A stretch of 10,062 bases of DNA from an uncultured Lachnospiraceae bacterium. Its GTDB lineage: Bacteria; Bacillota; Clostridia; Lachnospirales; Lachnospiraceae. Below are positions 1-7,339 of this stretch, piece by piece. Position 1 is the first letter of the stretch, and each line of letters opens with the position of its first letter. The notes beneath the pieces are model-generated. The model was not told the origin of the DNA. It was given only the letters and a program-made list of their open reading frames with translations, and made no database searches. The DNA lies in contig CAMZDH010000014.1 in assembly GCA_947305345.1 (NCBI GenBank), forward strand, positions 1 through 10,062, read 5' to 3'. The position numbers and the translations under genes are program-made.

Positions 1-48
1 CGTCTTCGAAACCCCTAAGACCTCGTAAAAGTCACGCTTTTCCGCCAT
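1..48 (-). CDS. dnaJ: DnaJ (Hsp40) co-chaperone, N-terminal fragment
   Basis: Only the first 16 codons lie in the window; they read MAEKRDFYEVLGVSKT, the canonical opening of the DnaJ J-domain (KRDYYEVLGV in most bacteria). DnaJ delivers unfolded clients to DnaK and stimulates its ATPase through the J-domain HPD motif, which lies beyond the edge here. The ATG is preceded by a strong GGAGGG ribosome binding site about 6 bases upstream (positions 55-60). The gene is last in the visible hrcA-grpE-dnaK-dnaJ order, about 100 bases after the dnaK stop with a stem-loop in the gap. Identity is secure from the motif plus synteny; nothing can be said about the rest of the protein. Confidence 0.93.
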   Translation of the reverse strand, partial: MAEKRDFYEVLGVSKT

Positions 49-87
49 AGAGATCCCTCCTTGTTCTTTTCCGTTTTACACACCTTT

Positions 88-113
88 GGGGAACGGCCCG
101 AAGGCCGTCCCCC
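88..113 (-). other. GC-rich stem-loop with UUCG tetraloop between dnaK and dnaJ
   Basis: On the minus-strand transcript an 11-bp stem (GGGGGACGGCC with GGCCGUUCCCC, one G-U wobble) closes a C(UUCG)G tetraloop, an exceptionally stable RNA fold. The wobble pairs only on the minus strand (the plus-strand copy would have an A-C mismatch), which points to function in the dnaK-dnaJ transcript. No U-run follows, so it is not a classic intrinsic terminator. A role in mRNA processing, 3'-end protection of the dnaK message or partial attenuation before dnaJ is inferred. Confidence 0.7.
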
Positions 114-123
114 GCAGTGCGAA

Positions 124-150
124 GTTTACCGTCTTTTATGGTTTACCGTC
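124..150 (-). repeat. 10-bp direct repeat just after the dnaK stop
   Basis: On the minus strand GACGGTAAAC occurs twice, separated by 7 bases (plus-strand copies 124-133 and 141-150). The first copy begins immediately after the dnaK TGA. It lies between the stop and the UUCG stem-loop. No function is recognised; it could be a slippage duplication. Confidence 0.6.
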
Positions 151-2040
<1,890 letters not shown>

Positions 2041-2064
2041 TCATTACTTCCTTTCTGCTCTTAT

Positions 2065-2703
2065 TTATGATTCCTGCACTACACTCACCATGGAATGCCG
2101 GATGACGCTTCCTTTGTAGGTGTAGCCTTTTTGCAATTCCGCCGCCACGGTGCCGGGCGTGAGTTCGTCGTTTTCCACCTGCATCACCGCATTGTGGAAC
2201 TCCGGGTCAAAGGGCTTGCCTTCCGCCTCGATCGGCTCGACGCCGAGATCGGTCAGCGCCTTGACCAGTTGTTTATAGATCATGTCCATTCCGGTGTAGG
2301 CCGCGTTCTTGCGCTGGTCCTCCGGGATCGACTGAAGTCCCCGTTCGAAATTGTCGACGACAGGCAGGAGCTTTTCGACGGTGGCGGTAGTCCCCATGTC
2401 GAACATCTGGGCTTTCTCCTTCTCGGTCCGCTTGCGGTAGTTGTCGAACTCCGCCATCAGGCGCTGAAGGCGGTCCGTGAGGGATGCGATCTGCTCGTCC
2501 CGTTCGTCCTTTTTCTTTTCCTTTTTCTTCCAGAAATGCCGTTCTTCTTTGAACTCGTTCTCCGGCGAGGCTTCCTTTTCCGGTTCCGCGGTCTCTTCGC
2601 TCGTTTCGTTTTCCGCGGCGGTTTCTCCGGTTTCCGGCGTTTCGTCTTCCGGCGCCCTCGATTCCTCGACGGTCTCTTCCTGTTTCCGTTCTTCCTCCGC
2701 CAT
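2065..2703 (-). CDS. grpE: GrpE, nucleotide exchange factor for DnaK
   Basis: GrpE releases ADP from DnaK and resets the chaperone cycle. The 212-residue product has a long acidic, Glu-rich tail (1-55) and a short basic patch WKKKEKKK (58-65). A coiled coil follows at about 66-97 (ASLTDRLQRLMAEFDNYRKRTEKEK, the classic GrpE dimer helix), then the helical segment VEKLLPVVDNFERGL (109-123). The C-terminal beta domain carries PFDPEFHNAVMQVE and GYTYKGSVIRHSMVSVV (193-209), matching the GrpE signature. The ATG is preceded by AAAGGAGGA about 9 bases upstream. It begins 19 bases after the hrcA stop and ends 27 bases before dnaK, so it is cotranscribed. The acidic tail is somewhat long but typical of Clostridia. 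Confidence 0.97.
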   Translation of the reverse strand: MAEEERKQEETVEESRAPEDETPETGETAAENETSEETAEPEKEASPENEFKEERHFWKKKEKKKDERDEQIASLTDRLQRLMAEFDNYRKRTEKEKAQMFDMGTTATVEKLLPVVDNFERGLQSIPEDQRKNAAYTGMDMIYKQLVKALTDLGVEPIEAEGKPFDPEFHNAVMQVENDELTPGTVAAELQKGYTYKGSVIRHSMVSVVQES

Positions 2704-2722
2704 CAGGCGTTTCCTCCTTTAT

Positions 2723-3754
2723 CTACTTCTGGTAACGGTCGTCCAGCTCGTCGACCAGATTTTTCAGCGTGGCAATGACGTGCTCGTAATCCATCCGTTT
2801 CGGACCGATGACGCCGATCGTGCCCTTGATGCCTTTCCCGAGGTCGTAACTCGCAGTCACGAACGAACAGTTCTTGAGTCCGCTGAACGGCGCTTCCTCG
2901 CCGATGTAGACCTTGATCTGCCGCTCTTCGTCCCGGTTCTCCGCAAGAAAGTCGATGATCCCCTCCTTGTTTTCGAGGTTCGTCAGGAATTGCTTCGCGG
3001 TCTCGCCTGCCGAGAGCTCCGGGTATTTGAAAATGTTCGTCGCGCCGGAGGTAAAGACTTCCGGGCGCTCGTCCGAGCTTTCCTCCAGAGCCTCCACGAC
3101 CGCATTCAGAACGCCTGCGATCATCGGACCGTAATCGCCCGCCTGGTCCTTGATGCTCCGCATGAACGACATCGTGATGTCGTCGAGCGACTTGCCCTGC
3201 AAGGCGGAATTGAGGAGGACGTTCAGCTGCAGCAGGCCCTTGTCGGTGACCTTCGGCTCCGCCGCGATCTCGATGACCTTGTTCCGGATCGTATTCCCCT
3301 CGAGGACGATCACCGCGATGAGGTGCGTCGAATCGAGCCGTGACAGCTGGATCAGCTTGACGTCGTTCGTCTCGTAGCTCGGTCCGGTGATCATCGTCGT
3401 GTACTGCGTGTTCCTCGCCAGCACCTTCGCCATGTTCCGGAGCACGCTCTCCACGCGGTCCATCCGGTCCGAGAAAATGCCGAGGAGGTCCGTGACCTTC
3501 TCTTCCTGCTCGTCCATCAGCCGGTCGACGTAGAACCGGTAGCCCTTGTCGGTCGGGACCCTGCCCGCGGAGGTGTGCGGCTGCACGATGTAGCCCATCT
3601 CCTCCAGATCCGCCATTTCGTTCCGGATGGTCGCGGGGCTGACGTCCAGCCCTTCGTCCTTCGAAAGCGTGCGGGAGCCAACGGGTTCACCGGTCTCCAG
3701 ATAGGTGCGGACAATGCTGTTCTGGATCCGCATTTTTCTTTTATCCAGTTCCAT
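2723..3754 (-). CDS. hrcA: Heat-inducible transcription repressor HrcA
   Basis: HrcA is the dimeric repressor that binds CIRCE operators and shuts off class I heat-shock operons. In the known Firmicutes systems it depends on GroEL for activity. The product is 343 residues, the usual length. An N-terminal winged helix (about 5-75) carries PVGSRTL, the recognition region SPATIRNEMADLEEMGYI (39-56) and HTSAGRVPTDKGYRFYVD. The GAF-like and dimerisation regions follow, ending with a conserved GTIGVIGPKRMDYEHVIATL segment. The chosen ATG is preceded by AAAGGAGGTC. It is first in the operon, directly behind its own CIRCE element, so negative autoregulation is expected. It is the only complete gene in the window that ends in TAG. 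Confidence 0.98.
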   Translation of the reverse strand: MELDKRKMRIQNSIVRTYLETGEPVGSRTLSKDEGLDVSPATIRNEMADLEEMGYIVQPHTSAGRVPTDKGYRFYVDRLMDEQEEKVTDLLGIFSDRMDRVESVLRNMAKVLARNTQYTTMITGPSYETNDVKLIQLSRLDSTHLIAVIVLEGNTIRNKVIEIAAEPKVTDKGLLQLNVLLNSALQGKSLDDITMSFMRSIKDQAGDYGPMIAGVLNAVVEALEESSDERPEVFTSGATNIFKYPELSAGETAKQFLTNLENKEGIIDFLAENRDEERQIKVYIGEEAPFSGLKNCSFVTASYDLGKGIKGTIGVIGPKRMDYEHVIATLKNLVDELDDRYQK

Positions 3755-3778
3755 CTCGCCGACCTCCTTTCGGACTTG

Positions 3779-3805
3779 TTAGCACTTTAGGTCTTGGAGT
3801 GCTAA
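3779..3805. promoter_or_regulatory. CIRCE operator (HrcA binding site)
   Basis: Inverted repeat TTAGCACTT-N9-GAGTGCTAA, one base off the consensus TTAGCACTC-N9-GAGTGCTAA. It lies between the promoter's predicted start site (about 3810) and the hrcA ribosome binding site, the standard position for HrcA repression in Firmicutes. Confidence 0.97.
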
Positions 3806-3816
3806 CCTACGTTGCT

Positions 3817-3845
3817 ACTATACTGCTGTCACTCATTCATGTCAA
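3817..3845 (-). promoter_or_regulatory. Sigma-A promoter of the hrcA-grpE-dnaK-dnaJ operon
   Basis: On the minus strand TTGACA (3845-3840), a 17-base spacer and TATAGT (3822-3817) give a near-consensus vegetative promoter. Transcription would start near 3810, just upstream of the CIRCE element. Confidence 0.9.
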
Positions 3846-3852
3846 GTGCTAA
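3826..3852. promoter_or_regulatory. Second, degenerate CIRCE-like inverted repeat over the -35 region
   Basis: CTGTCACTC-N9-AAGTGCTAA has the exact CIRCE 9-9-9 geometry. The right arm matches 8 of 9 consensus bases and the left arm 6 of 9. It covers the -35 hexamer and part of the spacer of the hrcA promoter, with its centre 47 bases from the centre of the strong CIRCE. A second HrcA contact is inferred; it could instead be a decayed duplicate. Confidence 0.55.
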
Positions 3853-3883
3853 AATGTGAAATGATTGTGTTTTCGGGGACAAC

Positions 3884-3914
3884 GATGCGCCCGGCCGTCC
3901 GGGCCGGGCGCATC
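3884..3914 (-). terminator. GC-rich stem-loop after the HD-domain gene
   Basis: A perfect 13-bp stem (3884-3896 with 3902-3914, arms GATGCGCCCGGCC and GGCCGGGCGCATC) with a 5-base loop starts 22 bases past the HD gene stop. It sits between that gene and the hrcA promoter, where the rex-HD transcript should end. Neither strand has a T-run after the stem, so efficient intrinsic termination is uncertain; a 3'-end stabilising or processing stem is an alternative. Confidence 0.55.
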
Positions 3915-3936
3915 TTCTGAAAATGCGGCTGCATCC

Positions 3937-4506
3937 TTATTTTTCCGCCGCGGTCTTCCGCCTCGTCCAGGCGTCGATCACTTCGCGGAGTTCCTGAAAA
4001 TAGGGGGAGACTTCCATGTTTTCCTGTCCGTAGGTCAGCTGGAGGTCATATTCGAGCGGCAGCCAGGTGGACAGGTCGGATTCGTCGTGCGAGATCAGTG
4101 CTTCCAACTTGTCGATCGCCTTGTAGATCCTCGCCTCGCGGGTCGACAGCGCATTCATTTCCGATAACAAGCCCTGCCATTCCGTGCGCTGCGGCTCCGG
4201 GAACGTATCGACCCAGTGGTCCAGGATCCGGTCCTCCTTGTCCGCGTCGCTGTCCGTTTTCAGGAAGGAGGGAATGTCGCCGGTAAAGGCCTCGCCCAGG
4301 TCGTGGATCAGGCACATCCGGATCACGCGGTCCATGTCGTCGTTCCGGAACGCCTCTTCCTTCGAGAGGAGCATCGCAAAAAGCGCGATCCTGAACGAAT
4401 GGTCCGCGACGCTCTCCTGCCGTCCGGCTTCCAGAAAGCAGTGGCGGTAGGTCGTCTTCAGTTTCCCGGCCTGCCCTAAAATGGCCAGCAGTTCGTCAGG
4501 CTTCAT
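3937..4506 (-). CDS. HD-domain phosphohydrolase, YfbR/HDDC2-like (probable 5'-deoxynucleotidase)
   Basis: The 189-residue protein has an HD metal-binding fold. ESVADHSFRIAL (31-42) supplies the first His (36), LIHDLGEAFTGDI (66-78) carries His68-Asp69 with Glu72 and Asp77, and Asp132 in IDKLEALI (131-138) is the last ligand. This order and spacing match the YfbR/HDDC2 group, whose studied members remove the 5'-phosphate from deoxynucleoside monophosphates. The substrate here is inferred from family only. The ATG lies 11 bases inside the end of rex (overlap 4496-4506), with GGAAGGAAGGGG upstream, so the two genes are cotranscribed and probably translationally coupled. No signal peptide or membrane segment is seen, so it should be cytosolic. 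Confidence 0.85.
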   Translation of the reverse strand: MKPDELLAILGQAGKLKTTYRHCFLEAGRQESVADHSFRIALFAMLLSKEEAFRNDDMDRVIRMCLIHDLGEAFTGDIPSFLKTDSDADKEDRILDHWVDTFPEPQRTEWQGLLSEMNALSTREARIYKAIDKLEALISHDESDLSTWLPLEYDLQLTYGQENMEVSPYFQELREVIDAWTRRKTAAEK

Positions 4507-5137
4507 CTTCCCCTTCCTTCCGGATGTTTTTCGCTTTATAGGAAAGGTGCATCAGACTTTCCGAGAGGTGCACGTTCTCGACCGCGACGTCTTCCGGGAC
4601 GTCGAGTTCCGTGTGGGCAAAATTCCAGATCGCGCGGATACCTGCCGCGACAAGCTCCTTCGCAACGATGACCGCCTGTTCCTTCGGGATCGTCAGCGTC
4701 GCAATGTCGACTTCATGCGTTTCGATGTACGGCACCAGTTCTTCCATGGCCTGGACCCGGATGCCGTAGACCTCGGTCCCGACCTTTTCGGGGTCCTTGT
4801 CAAAGATCGCCTCGATGTTGAAGCCGCGTCTCCGGTAATTCGTATAATTCGCGAGCGCCTGTCCGAGATGCCCCGCGCCGATCAGGATGATGTGCTTGAT
4901 CCGGTCAAGCCCGAGGATCTTCCCGATCTCGTCGTACAGATAATCCACCCGGTAACCAAAGCCCTGCTGGCCGAAGCCTCCGAAATGGTTCAGATCCTGC
5001 CGGATCTGAGATGCGGTCACGTGCATCCTTTCCGAGAGTTCCCCGGAGGAAATGCGCGTCACGCCTTCCCGCTTCAGTTCTTCCAGGTACCGGTAATACC
5101 TGGGCAGACGCTGGATGACGGTCTTCGAGATGTTCAT
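4496..5137 (-). CDS. rex: Redox-sensing transcriptional repressor Rex
   Basis: Rex represses fermentation and anaerobic NADH-reoxidation genes and leaves DNA when NADH rises. From the ATG at 5137 the product is 213 residues. A winged helix (1-75) carries RLPRYYRYL (10-18), the recognition helix TASQIRQDL (41-49) and the wing FGGFGQQGFGYRVDYL. The NAD-binding Rossmann domain has GAGHLG (87-92) and IFDKDP with Asp113. The C-terminal region has IWNFAHTEL and ENVHLSESL, typical of clostridial Rex. An in-frame ATG at 5182 would add 15 residues (MQKFVDSYIRTRGER), but it lies only about 5 bases from the predicted transcription start and has no ribosome binding site. 5137 follows GGGGGGAA and starts where Rex homologues do. 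The gene overlaps the HD gene by 11 bases. Confidence 0.95.
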   Translation of the reverse strand: MNISKTVIQRLPRYYRYLEELKREGVTRISSGELSERMHVTASQIRQDLNHFGGFGQQGFGYRVDYLYDEIGKILGLDRIKHIILIGAGHLGQALANYTNYRRRGFNIEAIFDKDPEKVGTEVYGIRVQAMEELVPYIETHEVDIATLTIPKEQAVIVAKELVAAGIRAIWNFAHTELDVPEDVAVENVHLSESLMHLSYKAKNIRKEGEDEA

Positions 5138-5193
5138 ACGTTCCCCCCGCGTTCGAATATAAGAATCCACAAATTTTTGCATTATGATTTTTT

Positions 5194-5222
5194 ATTATAG
5201 AATACACGTTCCAACTTGTCAA
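5194..5222 (-). promoter_or_regulatory. Consensus sigma-A promoter of rex
   Basis: On the minus strand TTGACA (5222-5217), a 17-base spacer and TATAAT (5199-5194) form a perfect consensus promoter. Its predicted start is near 5187, giving a leader of about 50 bases before the 5137 start. I see no obvious Rex operator palindrome (TTGTGAA-N4-TTCACAA type) around it. Confidence 0.85.
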
Positions 5223-5244
5223 ATGGGGATCAATCGTGTAAAAT
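5216..5244 (+). promoter_or_regulatory. Sigma-A promoter of the ABC-F gene, sharing its -35 with rex
   Basis: TTGTCA (5216-5221), a 17-base spacer and TAAAAT (5239-5244), each hexamer one base off consensus. The -35 overlaps the rex -35 on the other strand by 5 bases, because TTGTCAA (5216-5222) reads as a -35 both ways. Predicted start near 5251. Confidence 0.7.
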
Positions 5245-5297
5245 AGGTCGATAATACGGCCGAAGCGCCGTAACCCCAGTGACCGGAGGCACAAAAC

Positions 5298-7208
5298 GTG
5301 ATCCTGCAGGCGAGCCACCTGAAAAAGGCGTTTTTGGAAGACGTCGTCGTCGAGGACGCGACGTTCCATGTCGAAGAGGGCGAACATGCTGCCCTCATCG
5401 GCCGGAACGGCGCCGGCAAGACGACGCTTTTCCGCATGCTCGCCGGAGAATTCGAACCGGACGGCGGTGAAGTGTTTCTGAAAAAAGACGCGTCGGTCGG
5501 ATACCTCCGTCAGGAGTCGGATCTTCAGTCCGGCCGCTCCGTATTTGAAGAAGTCCTGTCCGTCAAGCAGGACGTTTTCGACCTCGAGGAGGCGATCCAC
5601 GCGCTCGAGCATAAGATCGCCTCGGAAAATGCCCCTGAGCCCGCAGATTTGGACCGTTACGCGCGTTTGCAGGACGAGTTCGAGAAAAAGAACGGCTACG
5701 CGATCCAAAGCGAGATCACGGGCATTTTAAAGGGCCTCGGCTTTCCGGAGGAACGCTTCGCCCAACCGGTCTTTGCCCTTTCCGGCGGCGAAAAGACGCA
5801 GGTCGCCCTGTCCAAGCTTCTTTTGTCGAAGCCGGACGTCCTGCTCCTCGACGAGCCGACGAACCACCTCGACTTAAAGGCCGTGACCTGGCTCGAGACC
5901 TTCTTATCCTCCTATCCGAAGGCCGTGATCGTCGTCTCCCACGACCGGTATTTCCTGGACCGGACCGTGACGAAGGTCATCGAGATCGAAAACGGCCGGA
6001 CGCGCTCGTTCTTCGGGAACTATACCGCATTCGCCGAAAAGAAAAAGGCGGTCGTCGAGGCCGAGAAAAAGGCCTACGAAAACAAACAGCGCGAGATCCG
6101 GCATCAGGAAGAGGTCATCGAAACATTAAAATCTTACAACCGCGAGAAATCGATCAAAAGGGCCGAAAGCCGGGAAAAGCTGCTCGCAAAAATGGACCGT
6201 CCGGAAAAGCCCTTTGAAGATACCTCGAAGATCCGCTTTACGCTGGAGGCCGGCCGTCTGTCCGGAAAGGACGTGCTGTCGGTCAATGCGCTGTCGAAGG
6301 CGTTCGGCGAAAAGCGCCTCTTTTCGGAGGTCTCCTTTGAAGTCCGCCGCGGGGAAAAGCTGACGCTGATCGGCGGCAACGGCACAGGAAAGACGACGCT
6401 TCTTAGAATCCTGAACGAAGAAGTGTCTGCGGACGGCGGTACGTTCCGCTTTGGCGCAAACGTGACCGTCGGCTATTACGATCAGGAACACCGCACGCTG
6501 TCGCCCGGGAAGACCGTATTCGACGAATTCCACGACGCCTACCCGACAATGACGGAAACCGAGGTCCGGAACCTCCTCGCAGCGTTCCTTTTCCTCGGAG
6601 ACGACGTTTTCAAGCAGGTAAAGACGCTGTCCGGCGGCGAAAAAAGCCGTCTTGCGCTTGCGAAGCTGATGTGCTCCAAAGCGAATCTTCTCCTCCTCGA
6701 CGAGCCGACGAACCACCTCGACGTGGACGGGCGGGAAGCGCTCGAGGAAGCGCTCCGGAACTACCCCGGCACCGTATTTTCCGTCTCCCACGACCGGTAT
6801 TTCATGAATGCGGTCTCGAACCGGATCCTGGAACTCTACCACGCTAAGATCCTGAACTACGAAGGAAACTACGACGACTACGCCGAAAAAGCCGAGCAGT
6901 TCCATCTCCTCTCAGACGGCCGGGATCAGGCGGGGGGCACGCATGAAAAACCGCTTTCCGAAGGAAAAAAGCAGCACCTCGAAGCCAAGGAAGCCGAAGC
7001 CGCGCGGCGGAAGCATGAAAACCGCGTGAAAGCGCTGGAGGAAGGCATCGAAATAGCCGCTGAGGCGATCAAAGCCGTCGAAGCGGAACTCCTTCTGCCC
7101 GAATATGCAACGGATGCCGAAAAGCTCCTGGAACTCACCGAAAAAAAAGAAGCGCTCGAGCGTGAACAGGAAGCGCTTTACGAGGAATGGGCGGAAATCG
7201 TTGGATAA
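5298..7208 (+). CDS. ABC-F family ATPase (ribosome-associated, YdiF-like)
   Basis: The 636-residue protein has two ABC domains and no membrane segments, so it is a soluble ABC-F protein and not a transporter. Domain 1 has Walker A GRNGAGKTT (35-43), signature LSGGE (161-165), Walker B VLLLDEPTNHLD (181-192, catalytic Glu186) and the SHDRYF switch (His215). The charged interdomain linker (about 245-315) is the P-site tRNA interaction motif region. Domain 2 has GGNGTGKTT (359-367), LSGGE (444-448), LLLLDEPTNHLD (464-475, Glu469) and SHDRYF (His498). A C-terminal charged helical extension (about 555-635) is probably a coiled coil. Studied ABC-F proteins bind the ribosomal E site to rescue stalled translation or protect against antibiotics; which applies here is not visible. 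The start is GTG, chosen because GGAGG (5285-5289) lies 8 bases upstream. It is divergent from rex; Bacillus subtilis also carries ydiF near rex (ydiH). Confidence 0.93.
   Translation: MILQASHLKKAFLEDVVVEDATFHVEEGEHAALIGRNGAGKTTLFRMLAGEFEPDGGEVFLKKDASVGYLRQESDLQSGRSVFEEVLSVKQDVFDLEEAIHALEHKIASENAPEPADLDRYARLQDEFEKKNGYAIQSEITGILKGLGFPEERFAQPVFALSGGEKTQVALSKLLLSKPDVLLLDEPTNHLDLKAVTWLETFLSSYPKAVIVVSHDRYFLDRTVTKVIEIENGRTRSFFGNYTAFAEKKKAVVEAEKKAYENKQREIRHQEEVIETLKSYNREKSIKRAESREKLLAKMDRPEKPFEDTSKIRFTLEAGRLSGKDVLSVNALSKAFGEKRLFSEVSFEVRRGEKLTLIGGNGTGKTTLLRILNEEVSADGGTFRFGANVTVGYYDQEHRTLSPGKTVFDEFHDAYPTMTETEVRNLLAAFLFLGDDVFKQVKTLSGGEKSRLALAKLMCSKANLLLLDEPTNHLDVDGREALEEALRNYPGTVFSVSHDRYFMNAVSNRILELYHAKILNYEGNYDDYAEKAEQFHLLSDGRDQAGGTHEKPLSEGKKQHLEAKEAEAARRKHENRVKALEEGIEIAAEAIKAVEAELLLPEYATDAEKLLELTEKKEALEREQEALYEEWAEIVG
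5844..5954 (+). repeat. Repeat segment in ABC domain 1 (copy 1 of 2)
   Basis: A 30-base stretch coding the end of Walker B and the D-loop (5844-5873) and a 22-base stretch coding the SHDRYF switch (5933-5954) recur base for base in domain 2. Both recur at exactly 849 bases downstream. The sequence between the two stretches is not repeated identically. Confidence 0.9.
6693..6803 (+). repeat. Repeat segment in ABC domain 2 (copy 2 of 2)
   Basis: This is the second copy of the identical 30-base (6693-6722) and 22-base (6782-6803) stretches. The 849-base offset equals 283 codons, so the copies are in the same reading frame. Confidence 0.9.
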
Positions 7209-7228
7209 ATCGAAAAGGTAAAAAGGCC

Positions 7229-7267
7229 TGAGAATTATTGTGTTATTCCACAATTCTCACTTTATTT
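7229..7267 (+). terminator. Probable terminator hairpin after the ABC-F gene
   Basis: TGAGAA pairs with TTCTCA (7229-7234 with 7254-7259) and TTGTG with CACAA (7238-7242 with 7249-7253) around a 6-base loop, with a 3-base bulge. A short broken T-run (CTTTATTT) follows. It begins 21 bases after the ABC-F stop. The inner TTGTG-N6-CACAA lies just upstream of the next promoter and might instead be an operator. Confidence 0.5.
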
Positions 7268-7289
7268 CCAAGAAATTTTATGCTATATT
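7261..7289 (+). promoter_or_regulatory. Possible extended -10 promoter of the MGS-like gene
   Basis: TGC-TATATT (7281-7289) is an extended -10 element, with a weak TTTATT at the -35 position (7261-7266) 17 bases upstream. It lies about 50 bases before the MGS-like start codon in an AT-rich patch. Confidence 0.5.
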
Positions 7290-7339
7290 ATACAAAGAAG
7301 CGGCGTTGGATCGGCAAAATCCAGCCGCAGGGAGAATAG

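Noticed and set aside
2095..2778. Plus-strand frame opposite grpE
   Set aside because: Shadow of grpE: rich in Phe, Arg and Leu because it mirrors the Glu/Lys-rich GrpE tail; no start signals or family match.
5138..5182. A 15-residue N-terminal extension of Rex from the ATG at 5182
   Set aside because: The codon sits about 5 bases from the predicted transcription start, has no ribosome binding site, and Rex homologues begin near the 5137 methionine.
5256..5271. Small inverted repeat ACGGC-N6-GCCGT in the ABC-F leader as an attenuator or riboswitch
   Set aside because: Only a 5-bp stem, no alternative pairing partner or T-run visible in the short leader, and no known aptamer core.
4905..5708. 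A 267-codon minus-strand frame across the rex start and the ABC-F start
   Set aside because: It overlaps two well-supported genes in other frames and has no domain features; both promoters of the intergenic region lie within it.
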